Shown: positions 51,380 to 61,101 of the stretch, piece by piece
Numbering within the stretch: the first letter of the stretch is position 1
How the letters are laid out: each line of letters opens with the position of its first letter
NCBI GenBank assembly: GCA_040381075.1
Contig: JBEIHX010000006.1
Span: 74,639 to 138,638 of the forward strand
Source: JBEIHX01 sp040381075
GTDB taxonomy: Bacteria > Pseudomonadota > Alphaproteobacteria > Caulobacterales > Aquidulcibacteraceae
Direction of reading: 5' to 3'
DNA length: 64,000 nucleotides
Position numbers and translations under genes: made by a program
Notes under the pieces: model-generated
Database searches by the model: none
Seen by the model: only the letters and a program-made list of their open reading frames with translations
Told to the model about the DNA's origin: nothing

Positions 51380-52406
51380 CGCTCCCATTCCGCAGCGTGA
51401 TCCGACCACTCTGCGCGTTCTCCAGCGCCGCGTCTCGGGCGAGGCTGAATGTCTCCGCTTTCTGGAACGGGCGCGCTGGGCCTGAAGGCCAGGTCTGCCC
51501 CGGGTGTGGCGTGACGGACCGGGGCGGCCGTATTCGCACGCGCCCCGGCTGGTTTGCCTGTTTGGAATGCGCTCGTCACTAGTCGGTCACGTCCGGAACG
51601 CCGATGCACCGGACCCGGATTCCGCGGTCTGTGTGGCTGACGGCAATGTTCCTTTTCGCGACAAGCAGCAGGGCAATCAGCGCCCGCACGCGCTCGCAGT
51701 GGCTCGGTATCCAGTATCGGACCGTCTGGCGCATGCGCCACCGCATCCGCGCCATGATGGCCGAGGATCACGCCCTCCTGCGGGGTGTCGTTGAACTCGA
51801 TGAAACTTTTGTCGGTGGCGGCATCCGTGAGCCCAACCGCGAGCGCCCGGAAGCAGCGCCCGCGCCGATGCCGTTGTTCGACGATCCGCCGGACGAGCCG
51901 CCTGCCGATCTTCCAGCCGGACGACAACAGCCGCGCCGAAAGGGTCGGGGTGGCGGCACGCCGATGGTCTTCACTGCCGTCGAACGCGGCGGGATTGCGC
52001 GTATGGTTCGCGCTGCATCCCGTGGCGTCGTGGATCTTCATCCCTTGGTTCGAGCTTGGGTCGATCCGGAGGCGATCATTGCCACGAATGAACTGCCCGC
52101 CTATCGCCGCATTGACCAGGCGCAGGCCGGACACATCCACGTCAACCACACGAATGGCGCGTAGGCCGCGACAGACGCGCTCACCGGTCTGCGGGCTGCA
52201 ACACCGCCGAGAGTGTCCGCGCCATCTTCAAGCGCGCGATCATGGGCGTCTGGCGCCATGTGTGGCCCAGGCGGCTGAACCGCTATCTGGCCGAAGTCAC
52301 GCATCGCTCGAACAATCGCGACCGGTCTCATCTCGACCGCCTCTCGGCGATGTTCGCCAGCGGGGGACGAGCGTTGCCCCTGCATGCGCTGATGGGCGCC
52401 GCATGA
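51380..52406 (+). pseudogene. IS1595-family (ISXO2-like) transposase, frameshifted
   Basis: The pieces of a single transposase are spread over at least three frames. First GEAECLRFLERARWA near 51433, then the zinc ribbon CPGCGVTDRGGRIRTRPGWFACLEC near 51500-51580. Next comes the DDE domain start from 51604 with SVWLTAMFLFATSSRAIS, YRTVWRMRHRIRAMM and VELDETFVGG, to HIHVNHTNGA and a stop at 52164. Then in a third frame NTAESVRAIFKRAIMG and HRSNNRDRSHLDRL, ending at 52406. Total length fits an intact IS1595 transposase of about 330 residues. It is inactive by frameshift. Confidence 0.82.
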
Positions 52407-53900
52407 GCGACCGCATCCTCCCGCGCCGACACGCTCCGGCAATGCCTGAACGCCGGCAAGGAGGCGACACTGCTGGCCTTCGTGCGGGACTTTCGGCGCG
52501 TTGCGGTTGGATTGGGGCGCGAGCAGTGGCGGTTGTTCTTCGAGCAAGGCCGGACCGGCGCAACATCTCGACAAGGCGCTGGACGGCATCTGCGGAGCGG
52601 CGCCGGTGCAGATGGCCCGGCGCCAGGTGGTGGAGCAGATCGACGGTTGGGTTTCCAGTGGGGCCAACAAGTTCCGACAGGCCGTCGAGCGTAGCAGCCT
52701 GGCCCCGGAAACCCGTCGCATGCTGCATATCGTCACCCGCATGCGGGCCTGGTTCCGGCGCGACGACATCGCGCTGCGCGACACGGGCGAGATCATCTCG
52801 GTCGAGGTTCGTCGCTTGGCCCGCACGATCATGCGGACTGTCATGGCGCGGCACAGCCGCCCCGACCTGTCAGCCATCTCTCTCCGGCTGGACACGCGCA
52901 TCGCCATTGCTCCAGGCAAGGCCGACAAAGCCACCCACGCCGACCTGTGGGCCACGCTGCGGCTGCCGAACGGGGGCACGATCCAGGTCCCGCTCCTCAG
53001 CCATCACCGGTTCGGGAGCCGGTCTGGAACGCTGTGCCCTGTCGTCCAACTTGTGACGAACGATGCGGGATCGCTCGGGGGCAGGCTGGTCACAGATTGA
53101 CCGCCGACTTCGCCGCAAGCTGTGCGGGCTATGTCGCCCGCTGCGCCGTGGTCGGCATCGACTTCGGTCTCGCCACGCTCACCGCGACTGACAAGGCCGA
53201 CCTGTTTGGCCGAGGCTGGCTGCAAGACCTCAAGGGTCTCGACAAGCGGCTTGATGGCATTGCCCGTCATCGCATGCGGTCAGGCGGAAAGCCGCGCGAC
53301 AGCCATCACGACCGCGATCTCGTCACCCGGCTGCGCGGCAGGCTCAAGACCCGCGTCAACGCCGTTCTGAACCGCATTGTCGAGATCCATGCTCCAGCCG
53401 AGTTGGTCGTGGAGCGGCTGGATTTCGGCCATCCGGACCTGTCCCGTCGCCTGAACCGTCTGTTACGGAACTGAAGCCGATCGGCATTCAACGCCAAGCT
53501 TGCCGACCTGGAGCAGCGCTGCGGGATCACGGCGACTGAAATCAACCCTGCCTGCACCAGCCGGGAATGCAGCCATTGCGGCTATGTGGACGGGCGCAAC
53601 CGCCCCTCCCAGTCGCGGTTCTCCTGCCTCTGGTGCGGCAGGACAGTTCACGCCGATGTCAACGGCGCCCAGGTCATCACCGACAGACGTTCTTCCGGAT
53701 CAGGCCTGGACCGCGCTGGCAAGGGCGACATCCATCGCTCGCTCGTCAAACGGCACACGGAGCGATGGCCGGACAGCACCACACGCCATCATGGCCGCAA
53801 TGGCGCGGCCGACGACCCGAGGCTTTCCTGGCGTTACTTCGCGGATTGGGCCGCCACGGCGAGGAAGCTGGAGCATTCAGGCTTGTGCCCTTTGGGTTGA
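52407..53900 (+). pseudogene. TnpB/Cas12-like RuvC nuclease gene, disrupted
   Basis: Reading across frames reconstructs one protein: LNAGKEATLLAFVRDFRRVAVG near 52450, a frameshift near 52555, DKALDGICGAAPVQMARRQVV to GGRLVTD with a stop at 53100, a shift to the frame with VGIDFGLATL (RuvC-I Asp codon at 53160-53162) and VVERLDFG (Glu at 53413), a TGA in frame at 53472, then FNAKLADLEQRCGI and a C4 zinc ribbon CTSRECSHCG/CLWCG with HADVNGA (third Asp at 53655). Motif order is that of TnpB, the RNA-guided nuclease of IS200/IS605/IS607-type elements. About 75 residues follow the ribbon, longer than usual. No TnpA is visible. Confidence 0.75.
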
Positions 53901-54002
53901 TGCAATGACGCCGCGCGTTTTGCTGCGCCCACCGCGGGTCGGGTCGTGCCCCGCGGCGGCGCCTGGATGCTTCAGACTTGCTTCTGCGTCAGCCGCTCGC
54001 TG

Positions 54003-55289
54003 TCAGGCCGGACGCCGCGCAAAGATACCGAAACCGGCGATAACGAGGTAGCAGGCAGCGGGAAGGACCAACGCCACGCCGAGACTGCCGGAGGCGTCGG
54101 CGATCATTCCGGTCAGAAGAGGAATGACTGCCCCACCAAAAATTGCGACGTTGATGATGCCCGAACCATCGGCGGCTCGCGGTCCAAGTTTCTCGCACGC
54201 CAAAGCGAAGATGGTCGGGAACATGATCGCGTTCATCAGTCCAATGGCAAGGAGACTGTAGCCTGACACCTCGCCGGCGCTCTGTGTGGACACCGCGATC
54301 AAGGCGATCGCGCCCATGGCGGCGAAGGCGAGCACCACGCCTGGACTGATGATCCTCAGGATCAGCGAACCGATGAAGCGGCCGATCATGGCGCCCCCCC
54401 AATAGACCCCGATCAGTTTGCCCGCGTCCTGCTCGGCCAGTCCCATGACGTGGGACTGCATGAGATAGTTCACGATCAGGGATCCGATCGCGACTTCGGC
54501 GCCGACGTAAAGAAAGATGCACAGAGCGCCAAGACCAAACCGCGGGCGGGCGAGAAGATCGAGACCCGCGAGAGCGCCGCTTGCCTCATGACTTTCGCCC
54601 TTCAATCGGTTGCGGAACATCCAGACCACAAGGGCGACGACCAACAGAGCGGCGGCCAGACCAGAGTAGCCGGTCACGATCGCCTGGCTTTCCGCGGTGC
54701 GATAGGCCTGCAACTCGGCCCCGGAAAGCTCATCTGCGGTGACGTTCGCGATGCTGCCAAGAATCAGAATGGCCCCGAAAAAGGGAAATATGGTTGTGCC
54801 GAGCGAGTTGAACGCCTGCGCGAACGTGAGACGCGAGTGCGCCGTGCGAGCCGGGCCGAGCAGGGAGATGAGGGGGTTGGACACCACCTGAACGATCACG
54901 ACGCCGGAGGCGAGAATGAACAGCGCGAGGAGAAACAGGGCATACGTCGCAGTGGCCGCCGCCGGGATGAACATCAGACAGCCCAGCATCATCGCCGTCA
55001 GACCCGCAACGGCCCCGCGCATGTACCCGATGCGTTTGACAAGACGCGCTCCGGGAATGCCGATCACCAGATAAGCTGTGAAAAAACAGAACTGCACCAG
55101 CATGGCCTCGGTGTAGTTCAGGGTGAAAAGTTCCTTTAGTTTGGGAATGATCACGTCGTTGAGGGAGGTGATGCCGCCGAATATGAAAAACAGCACCATC
55201 ACGAAGAGCCTGAGTTCCGGTGCGTCAATATGCGACGGGGACGACCCGCTCTCAGGGCTGGTCGCGGCGGGAGTTGGGGCAAGCGCCAT
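54003..55289 (-). CDS. FucP-type sugar MFS transporter
   Basis: 428 residues from the ATG at 55289, six bases after GGAG. Twelve membrane helices with the FucP/GluP pattern: FFIFGGITSLNDVIIPKLKELF, FFTAYLVIGIPGARLVKRIGY, VVSNPLISLLGP and LTFAQAFNSLGTTIFPFFGA. These proteins import hexoses with H+. No sugar enzymes are adjacent, so the substrate is open. Its 3' end is about 100 bases from the TnpB relic. Confidence 0.92.
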   Translation of the reverse strand: MALAPTPAATSPESGSSPSHIDAPELRLFVMVLFFIFGGITSLNDVIIPKLKELFTLNYTEAMLVQFCFFTAYLVIGIPGARLVKRIGYMRGAVAGLTAMMLGCLMFIPAAATATYALFLLALFILASGVVIVQVVSNPLISLLGPARTAHSRLTFAQAFNSLGTTIFPFFGAILILGSIANVTADELSGAELQAYRTAESQAIVTGYSGLAAALLVVALVVWMFRNRLKGESHEASGALAGLDLLARPRFGLGALCIFLYVGAEVAIGSLIVNYLMQSHVMGLAEQDAGKLIGVYWGGAMIGRFIGSLILRIISPGVVLAFAAMGAIALIAVSTQSAGEVSGYSLLAIGLMNAIMFPTIFALACEKLGPRAADGSGIINVAIFGGAVIPLLTGMIADASGSLGVALVLPAACYLVIAGFGIFARRPA

Positions 55290-56153
55290 CTTCGTCTCCA
55301 GGGTGGGGGTCTTGCATGAGACCGGCGCAGCCCTCGGCGGGATGCCCCGGGTCGAGAACAGTGCGTGATCCATCGAAGCCGAAAGCGGCGTTGGCTTCAA
55401 GCCTGACCCTGCGGGCGCCCGCCACAGCGGTGGCGATGGCATGCATGTTGGGGGGGCTGGGGACGCTCCGGGGCGCTCAGGCGCGGCCCCGCAGGTGTGG
55501 GGGCAGGAGTGCTGCAGACGCAGTGCAGCGGCGCCGGGTCGACAGGAATATCGGTCCTGCCGGACCCTTTCGGCCGCCGCCGGCGCGCGGACAAACCGTG
55601 CGCCCTGCGTCGCCCGGGGGAATGGCCCGGGCCGGTTGCGCCGCCGCCGGTGCAGGTGTGCAGACCCCGCATCCCTGCCAGGCAAACACCTGTCCGGGGC
55701 TCCAATCCGGCAAGGCGCCACCCGCTGCTCCCCAGCTGCTGTTGAGCCGTCTGTGCTGAGGGCCGTCCTGCATGAATCGTAGCCCCTGGACTTCCGCCGA
55801 TGGGCGGCTGGTGGAGGGCGCGTCTGGTCTCGGTGGGTGTGGCGATTTCCCTGAGGCCGGGGCTGCCAGATCCCGCCAGATCATGGCGCCGCTTCAATTG
55901 GCAGAATCACTGCGTCAGTGTACGCTCCTCCGTCATTTTATGCGCTGTCCGTATATGGACAGGGTGGGCGACAGGCGGCGTTCCGACGGTCATTCCCGGA
56001 TCGAAACAGCATGCGCCGCGAACGCGCTGGCGACACGCGCCCGTGCTCGTGTGTTCTTGAAGCGTGTCACACCGGCGCGCGAAAATGAAGGCGCGCGCCT
56101 GTCCCGGCGTGCAATATGTCGTACTGGTCGGCGTCACCATAGGATCACCTGGT
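55290..56153. other. 864-bp gap without supported genes
   Basis: Divergent gap between the sugar transporter and the YhaO-like gene, so both promoters lie here. Several open frames exist on both strands but their text is Arg/Pro/Ala-rich and their codon use is poor. I found no RNA gene, terminator or insertion sequence end. Confidence 0.45.
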
Positions 56154-57404
56154 ATGCGGTTCAGCTTTCTCCACGCTGCGGATCTCCACCTGGACAGCCC
56201 CCTCAAGGGGCTCCAGAGCAAATCCGCTGAAATCGCTGCGTCGGTCGCCAATGCATCGCGCACGGCGTTTGAACGGTTGATCGATCTGGCCATTGCGGAA
56301 CAATGTGCGTTCGTTCTGCTCGCAGGCGACATTTTCGACGGAGAATGGCCTGATTTTCGCAGCGGGCAGTACTTTGTGTCGCGCATGCGCCGTCTCGACG
56401 AAGCCCGGATTCCGGTCTTCGTCGTTCTCGGCAATCACGATGCGGAGAATCGGTTCACGCGTCGCCTTGAGTTCTCGCCAAACGTCACCGTGATTGGTTC
56501 CACGGCGCCAGAAACCCACCTGCTTGACGACTTGAACGTAGCGATCCACGGCGTCAGCTTCGCTGCGCGCGATGTCCTGGACAACTTGGCGAAGGACTAT
56601 CCTGCCCCGATAGCCGGCATGTTCAACATCGGTTTGCTGCACACTGCGCTGACTGGCCGCAGCGGGCATGCTACCTACGCCCCTTGTTCGCCCGAACAAC
56701 TCCAGCTGCACGGCTATGATTATTGGGCGCTCGGACACGTGCATCGCCATGAGATCGTCTGTGCAGACCCGTATGTGGTGTTTCCCGGGAATCTGCAGGG
56801 CCGGCATATCCGCGAGACGGGTCCCAAAGGGGCAGTGCTCGTGAGGGTGGACGGCGGCCGGATCGTGACCGTCAGCCATCAGCCGCTTGATGCTGTTCGT
56901 TGGGAGGTCGTCTGTGTTGATCTCACCGGATCTGGCGATGCGGAGACGGCCATGGCCGACGTGCGCCGCGCCCTGCGGGAGGCTTACGACAGGGCCGACG
57001 GTCGCGCGCTCGCCCTGCGCCTCCAGCTTAAGGGGCGCGCCGCGACGCATGCGGCCCTGCTGATCGATGCGCAGACGCTGCGCGATGACCTCGTGACCTA
57101 TGCGGCTTCCATTGGCGACGAGCTATGGATCGAGCGCGTCGATATCGCCACTGCTCCGGAAGACGCCAACGCCGTTGATGCGTCAATCGCGGGCGAGGTC
57201 ATGCAGGCGCTTGTGACGGCCGAGGCGATGGATAAGCTTGCAGCCGAGCTCGCAGCGAGCATCGCGCAGCTGCGTGAGAGACTTCCCCGCGCGCTCGCCC
57301 AGTCTGAGGAAACAGCTGCGATCGAGGCGCAGGCCATTGCGCGCGCGCGCGCGCTCGCGCAGTCAATTCTGGCCTCGTCGATGGGGGACGGCGATGCGGT
57401 TTAG
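56154..57404 (+). CDS. YhaO/SbcD-like DNA exonuclease
   Basis: 416 residues from the ATG at 56154. Calcineurin-type metallophosphoesterase: HAADLHLDSPL (motif I), LAGDIFDGEW (II), VLGNHDAENR (III), LLHTALTG and WALGHVHRHEI (IV, V), all metal ligands present. The C-terminal 170 residues are a helical capping and ATPase-binding region. YhaO-type enzymes pair with an SMC-like ATPase in the manner of Mre11/SbcD with Rad50/SbcC. The next gene overlaps by eleven bases. Confidence 0.9.
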   Translation: MRFSFLHAADLHLDSPLKGLQSKSAEIAASVANASRTAFERLIDLAIAEQCAFVLLAGDIFDGEWPDFRSGQYFVSRMRRLDEARIPVFVVLGNHDAENRFTRRLEFSPNVTVIGSTAPETHLLDDLNVAIHGVSFAARDVLDNLAKDYPAPIAGMFNIGLLHTALTGRSGHATYAPCSPEQLQLHGYDYWALGHVHRHEIVCADPYVVFPGNLQGRHIRETGPKGAVLVRVDGGRIVTVSHQPLDAVRWEVVCVDLTGSGDAETAMADVRRALREAYDRADGRALALRLQLKGRAATHAALLIDAQTLRDDLVTYAASIGDELWIERVDIATAPEDANAVDASIAGEVMQALVTAEAMDKLAAELAASIAQLRERLPRALAQSEETAAIEAQAIARARALAQSILASSMGDGDAV

Positions 57405-60400
57405 GGAGTTGCGGCTCGAGAAGTACGGTCGATTTGAGAGCTGCGCCCTGTCGTTCGAGCCAGACCGCGGGCTCGCGGTGATCTATGGTCCAAACGAGGC
57501 GGGCAAGAGCACGCTTCTCAGCGCATTCAGTGACTTTCTCTTCGGGATTCCTGCACAATCATCGCAGGGCTATCGCTTTGGGTATTCGTCGATGCGCCTG
57601 TTCGCGACGATAGAAGGCGCCGACGGCTCGTCCGTGGCTCTGCAACGGCGCAAGGGCAGCCAGAAGACCGTGCTGGATGCTGCCGGCAACCCAGTTGACG
57701 AGGGACTGGCGCGCCTGCTGGGCGGCGTGACAAGGGAGCGCTTTCAATCCCTGTTCGGCTTGGACCACGAGATTCTGCGAAGCGGCGGCGAGGCGCTGCT
57801 GGCTGCGGATGGCGATATAGGCCGGATGATTGTCGAAGCGGGAGGGGGCGTGCGCGCGCTCGTCGGTCAGGTGGACGCCCTGGCGACGCAGGCCGAAGCC
57901 CTTTTCGGGCTGCGCAGAGCTTCTGGAAAGCCGTTTTATGTCGCGTTGGACAGATACACGCAGGCGGACCGCATCCTGAAGGAAACCCAGGTGAGCGAGC
58001 GGGAGTTTGCCGCGGCGCGCAGGCAGGCGGCGGACGCAAAGAAGCGCGTGAGTGCGCTTCGCAGCACGCGGGAGGAAACCCGTCGACGCCTGTCGCAAAT
58101 GGAGCGCAGCGTGCGGATCGCCCCCCTGCTTGGTCGCCTGCAACAGATTGAACTGGGCCTCACTGACGTTGCGGATCTTTTTGACGCCCCGCCGGGGCAT
58201 GCTGATGAAATCGCCGCCGCTCTTGATGCGCTGCGGCGCATCGGTGATGCGAGACTGGCCGCTGATGCGCTTGTGCGTGACCTCTCCCTGGAAATCGAAG
58301 CGCTCGAGCCGGATGCCCGGCTTCTGGACGCAGAGGCCGAGATCAGGCAACTTGAGAGCGTGGCCGGCAAGGTGCGTGCGGCCGCCGATGCGCCGCTGAA
58401 GGGCCAGGAGGAGCTTCTGCAGGCGCTGGAGAGGATTCGGCCTTTGATGGCAGCTCTTGCAGTTCACGATGTCGAGGCCTTGAGGTCTCGACGTCCGTCA
58501 GATCTTGTGCTGCTTCGCGCACAGACAATGGTGAACGAGGAGAACGATCGGCGAGCCGAGAAGAAGGCGCTCAAGCAGCGCTTGGCGCGCCGTGCGCCGC
58601 GCATCGCGCAACTTGAAGAAGCGGTGATCCAGCTTGCGGCTGCAGGAGCAGACGCGCAGCTGCAACTCGACCTGGGGTTCCTGCACGCGCTGGAGAGCCG
58701 CACGCAGCTAAGTGAGAGCACAATGGCTCGTTTGGATGGTGAGGGCCAGAGGCTGGAACGCGAGCGCGTGACGCTCGGATTGGAGCCTTTTGAAGACGAG
58801 CGCCATGTTCTGTGGCCAGATCTCGCGGCGTTCGCCGCAGCATCTGCACAATTGTCGGCGTTCCGCCATCGCGAAGACCAGCTGCGCGAGCGACGAGCGC
58901 AGGCACAGGCGCGGCTTGAGGAGGCGCGAGCCGCCATGAAGCGCCTTGCTGGGGCGGGGGAAGCGCCGACGCCGAAGGTGCTCGGGCGGGCGCGCACCGA
59001 GCGTGCGGGCGCGTGGGCGCGCATCCGACGCGACTATACCAACGCCGCGCCGCAGGCGTGGGAGGAGAGCCCGCTCGCTGTGCGCCTGGAGCGGGTCGAG
59101 GCGCTCGAGCATGCGGTTCTGGCAGCTGATCAGCTCGCCGACCGTGCGCGCGATGAGGCTGGCCGCGACGCGGAGCTGCAGCAGGCGCAGCAAGCCGAGC
59201 AGCTTTCAAAGCGCGACCTCGCTCTGCAGGAGGAAGCCGCGCGTGCGTTGGCCGCCGAACAGCAGGACTGGGCGGACGCATGGCGCGAGGCTTGGCCGCA
59301 GGCCGCCGCCAGAACCGGCGACCTGGAGGTTCTCAGGGTGCTCGCGCAGAAGCGGGGCGCGTGGCTCGATGCGCACGCTGCGCATGCGCAAGCTGTGCAG
59401 GGCGCGCGGCAGGACGCCGTGGCGGGGCGCCGCGACCTTGACAAGCTGGAGGCGATTGAGGCGCGCCTCGTTCTCGCCGCCGGCCCTGCGCTGGCCATCC
59501 GTGTTCAGGCAGTGAAAGACGCCGTAAAGGAGCGTGAGGCGCGGCATGCATCTTGGCAAAGCCTGCGCAAGGAGCTCGCCACGCTCTCCGGCGAGAACCA
59601 CGCCGAGATGCAGGAGGCTGCGGCCCTCGAGTGCGCCGAGGCGGCATGGGTCGGTGACTGGTCGAGCCTCGCTCCGCAGCTTGGCCTGCCGCCAGGTGTT
59701 GAGTTGGAGGTCGCGGCCGCTGTCATCAGTCACTGGCGGGCGGCTGATGGATACCTCAGCACCATCCAGCTCACGCAGCGTCGCCTTGAAGGCATGGCCA
59801 GCGACCGCGCCACCCTCATGAGCGGGCTTGCCGCTCTGCTGAGCAGGCTCCAGCTCGTGCTTCCCGAGGATGGCCTGGCGGCTATGGACATGCTGCAGCA
59901 GCGGCTCGTGGCTGCACTCTCGCTGCGTGACAAACGCGCCGCCCTTGCCCCGAGGCTGGGCCAGGCCACGGCCGATCTTGAACGACTGACGGCCAGTGCT
60001 CGGGCTGGGCAATCCCGTTTAGCGTCATTGTGCAGCGAGACAGGCTGTCCGGTCGGCGATGCCGCTGAGATAGTGGCCCGACTGCGGATACGTGATGAAC
60101 TGCAGGCTCAGGCCCGCGCGGCGCGCACAGCAATCCTGGAGAATGGCGACGGGCTCAGTCCCGAGGCGCTGCTGGCTGAGATCGCGGGTCGGCCCATAGA
60201 TGCTTTGCGTGCGCAGACTGCGGATATGCGCGAACTGCTCCAGCACCATGAGAGGGATTTCGAGGCTGCTGTTCAGGAGTCCGAGCGTGCTGAGGCGGCG
60301 CTCGCGGATAAATTGGGCTCCGCCGCAATGAGTGCTGACCTGGCGGAGCGGGAGAGTGCGGCGAGCAGTCTTCTTCAGACGATGGAGCGTTTCCTGGATC

Positions 60401-60876
60401 TCAAACTGGCTCATGTGCTTCTGCGCCACGCAATCGAGCAGGTGCGCGCCGGTCAGCAGGATCCGCTGCTTGCTGCGGCCGGCCAGTTGTTCTCGACGGC
60501 GACGCGGGGCGCCTATGTGGGTATCAGGACCGACGTCAATGAGCGGGGCGCGCCGTCGGTGATGGGCCTGCGGGCGAACGGCGACCACGTAGCCATTGCC
60601 GGTATGAGCGATGGGACCCGTGATCAGCTCTTCTTGTCGTTCAGGCTTGCAAGCCTCGCTCACTACTGTGCGCACGCTGAGCCGCTGCCATTCATTGTCG
60701 ATGACATTCTGGTGCACTTTGACGACGCCCGCGCGGCGGCCTCAATGTCGATGCTGGCGCTTTTTGCAAAGACCACGCAGGTAATCCTGTTGACGCACCA
60801 TCAAAGCGTCTGCGCGCAGGCGCAGGCGTTGGCGGCTGCGGGGTCGGCGCAGGTCATCACACTCGAAGCCGCGTAA
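57394..60876 (+). CDS. YhaN-like AAA ATPase (Rad50/SMC type)
   Basis: 1160 residues from the ATG at 57394. N-terminal YGPNEAGKSTLLSAFSDFLFG (Walker A) and LFGLDHEIL, then about 900 residues of heptad-rich helix with Ala, Arg, Glu and Leu, and C-terminal GMSDGTRDQLFLSFRLASL (signature) and FIVDDILVHFDD (Walker B). No zinc-hook CxxC occurs at the middle of the coil; one C-x4-C (CSETGC) in the later part is not hook-like. With the YhaO-like nuclease it should form a two-protein DNA end-processing machine. Confidence 0.9.
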   Translation: MRFRELRLEKYGRFESCALSFEPDRGLAVIYGPNEAGKSTLLSAFSDFLFGIPAQSSQGYRFGYSSMRLFATIEGADGSSVALQRRKGSQKTVLDAAGNPVDEGLARLLGGVTRERFQSLFGLDHEILRSGGEALLAADGDIGRMIVEAGGGVRALVGQVDALATQAEALFGLRRASGKPFYVALDRYTQADRILKETQVSEREFAAARRQAADAKKRVSALRSTREETRRRLSQMERSVRIAPLLGRLQQIELGLTDVADLFDAPPGHADEIAAALDALRRIGDARLAADALVRDLSLEIEALEPDARLLDAEAEIRQLESVAGKVRAAADAPLKGQEELLQALERIRPLMAALAVHDVEALRSRRPSDLVLLRAQTMVNEENDRRAEKKALKQRLARRAPRIAQLEEAVIQLAAAGADAQLQLDLGFLHALESRTQLSESTMARLDGEGQRLERERVTLGLEPFEDERHVLWPDLAAFAAASAQLSAFRHREDQLRERRAQAQARLEEARAAMKRLAGAGEAPTPKVLGRARTERAGAWARIRRDYTNAAPQAWEESPLAVRLERVEALEHAVLAADQLADRARDEAGRDAELQQAQQAEQLSKRDLALQEEAARALAAEQQDWADAWREAWPQAAARTGDLEVLRVLAQKRGAWLDAHAAHAQAVQGARQDAVAGRRDLDKLEAIEARLVLAAGPALAIRVQAVKDAVKEREARHASWQSLRKELATLSGENHAEMQEAAALECAEAAWVGDWSSLAPQLGLPPGVELEVAAAVISHWRAADGYLSTIQLTQRRLEGMASDRATLMSGLAALLSRLQLVLPEDGLAAMDMLQQRLVAALSLRDKRAALAPRLGQATADLERLTASARAGQSRLASLCSETGCPVGDAAEIVARLRIRDELQAQARAARTAILENGDGLSPEALLAEIAGRPIDALRAQTADMRELLQHHERDFEAAVQESERAEAALADKLGSAAMSADLAERESAASSLLQTMERFLDLKLAHVLLRHAIEQVRAGQQDPLLAAAGQLFSTATRGAYVGIRTDVNERGAPSVMGLRANGDHVAIAGMSDGTRDQLFLSFRLASLAHYCAHAEPLPFIVDDILVHFDDARAAASMSMLALFAKTTQVILLTHHQSVCAQAQALAAAGSAQVITLEAA

Positions 60877-61101
60877 CCAAGGGGCGCACTCAACGACGGC
60901 TCGAAAAATTATGCGACTGGGGCCTCTTTGGGGGCGATGCGACCGGGCCCAGACGGTCGCTGCCATCGGCTACAACACGGGGGTCCGGCGCAGAGGGGGC
61001 CTCACGCAGCGACTGCAGTCATGCCGGCTGCGCGCCAACGCCCGTCGGCCCGGCAAGACGCATGCGAGGCGCCGGCGCATCCGCGACAGGCGCATGCCGC
61101 G

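Noticed and set aside
50902..52149. Minus-strand frame of 415 residues
   Set aside because: Antisense to the IS1595 transposase remnant; Arg/Pro/Ala-rich text without domain features.
55441..55897. Overlapping frames on both strands in the 864-base gap
   Set aside because: Composition is dominated by Pro, Arg, Ala and Gly, with no start context or recognisable motif on either strand.
57394..60876. Zinc hook in the YhaN-like protein
   Set aside because: The only close Cys pair, CSETGC, has four residues between the Cys and lies in the later part of the coil; it does not match CPxC.
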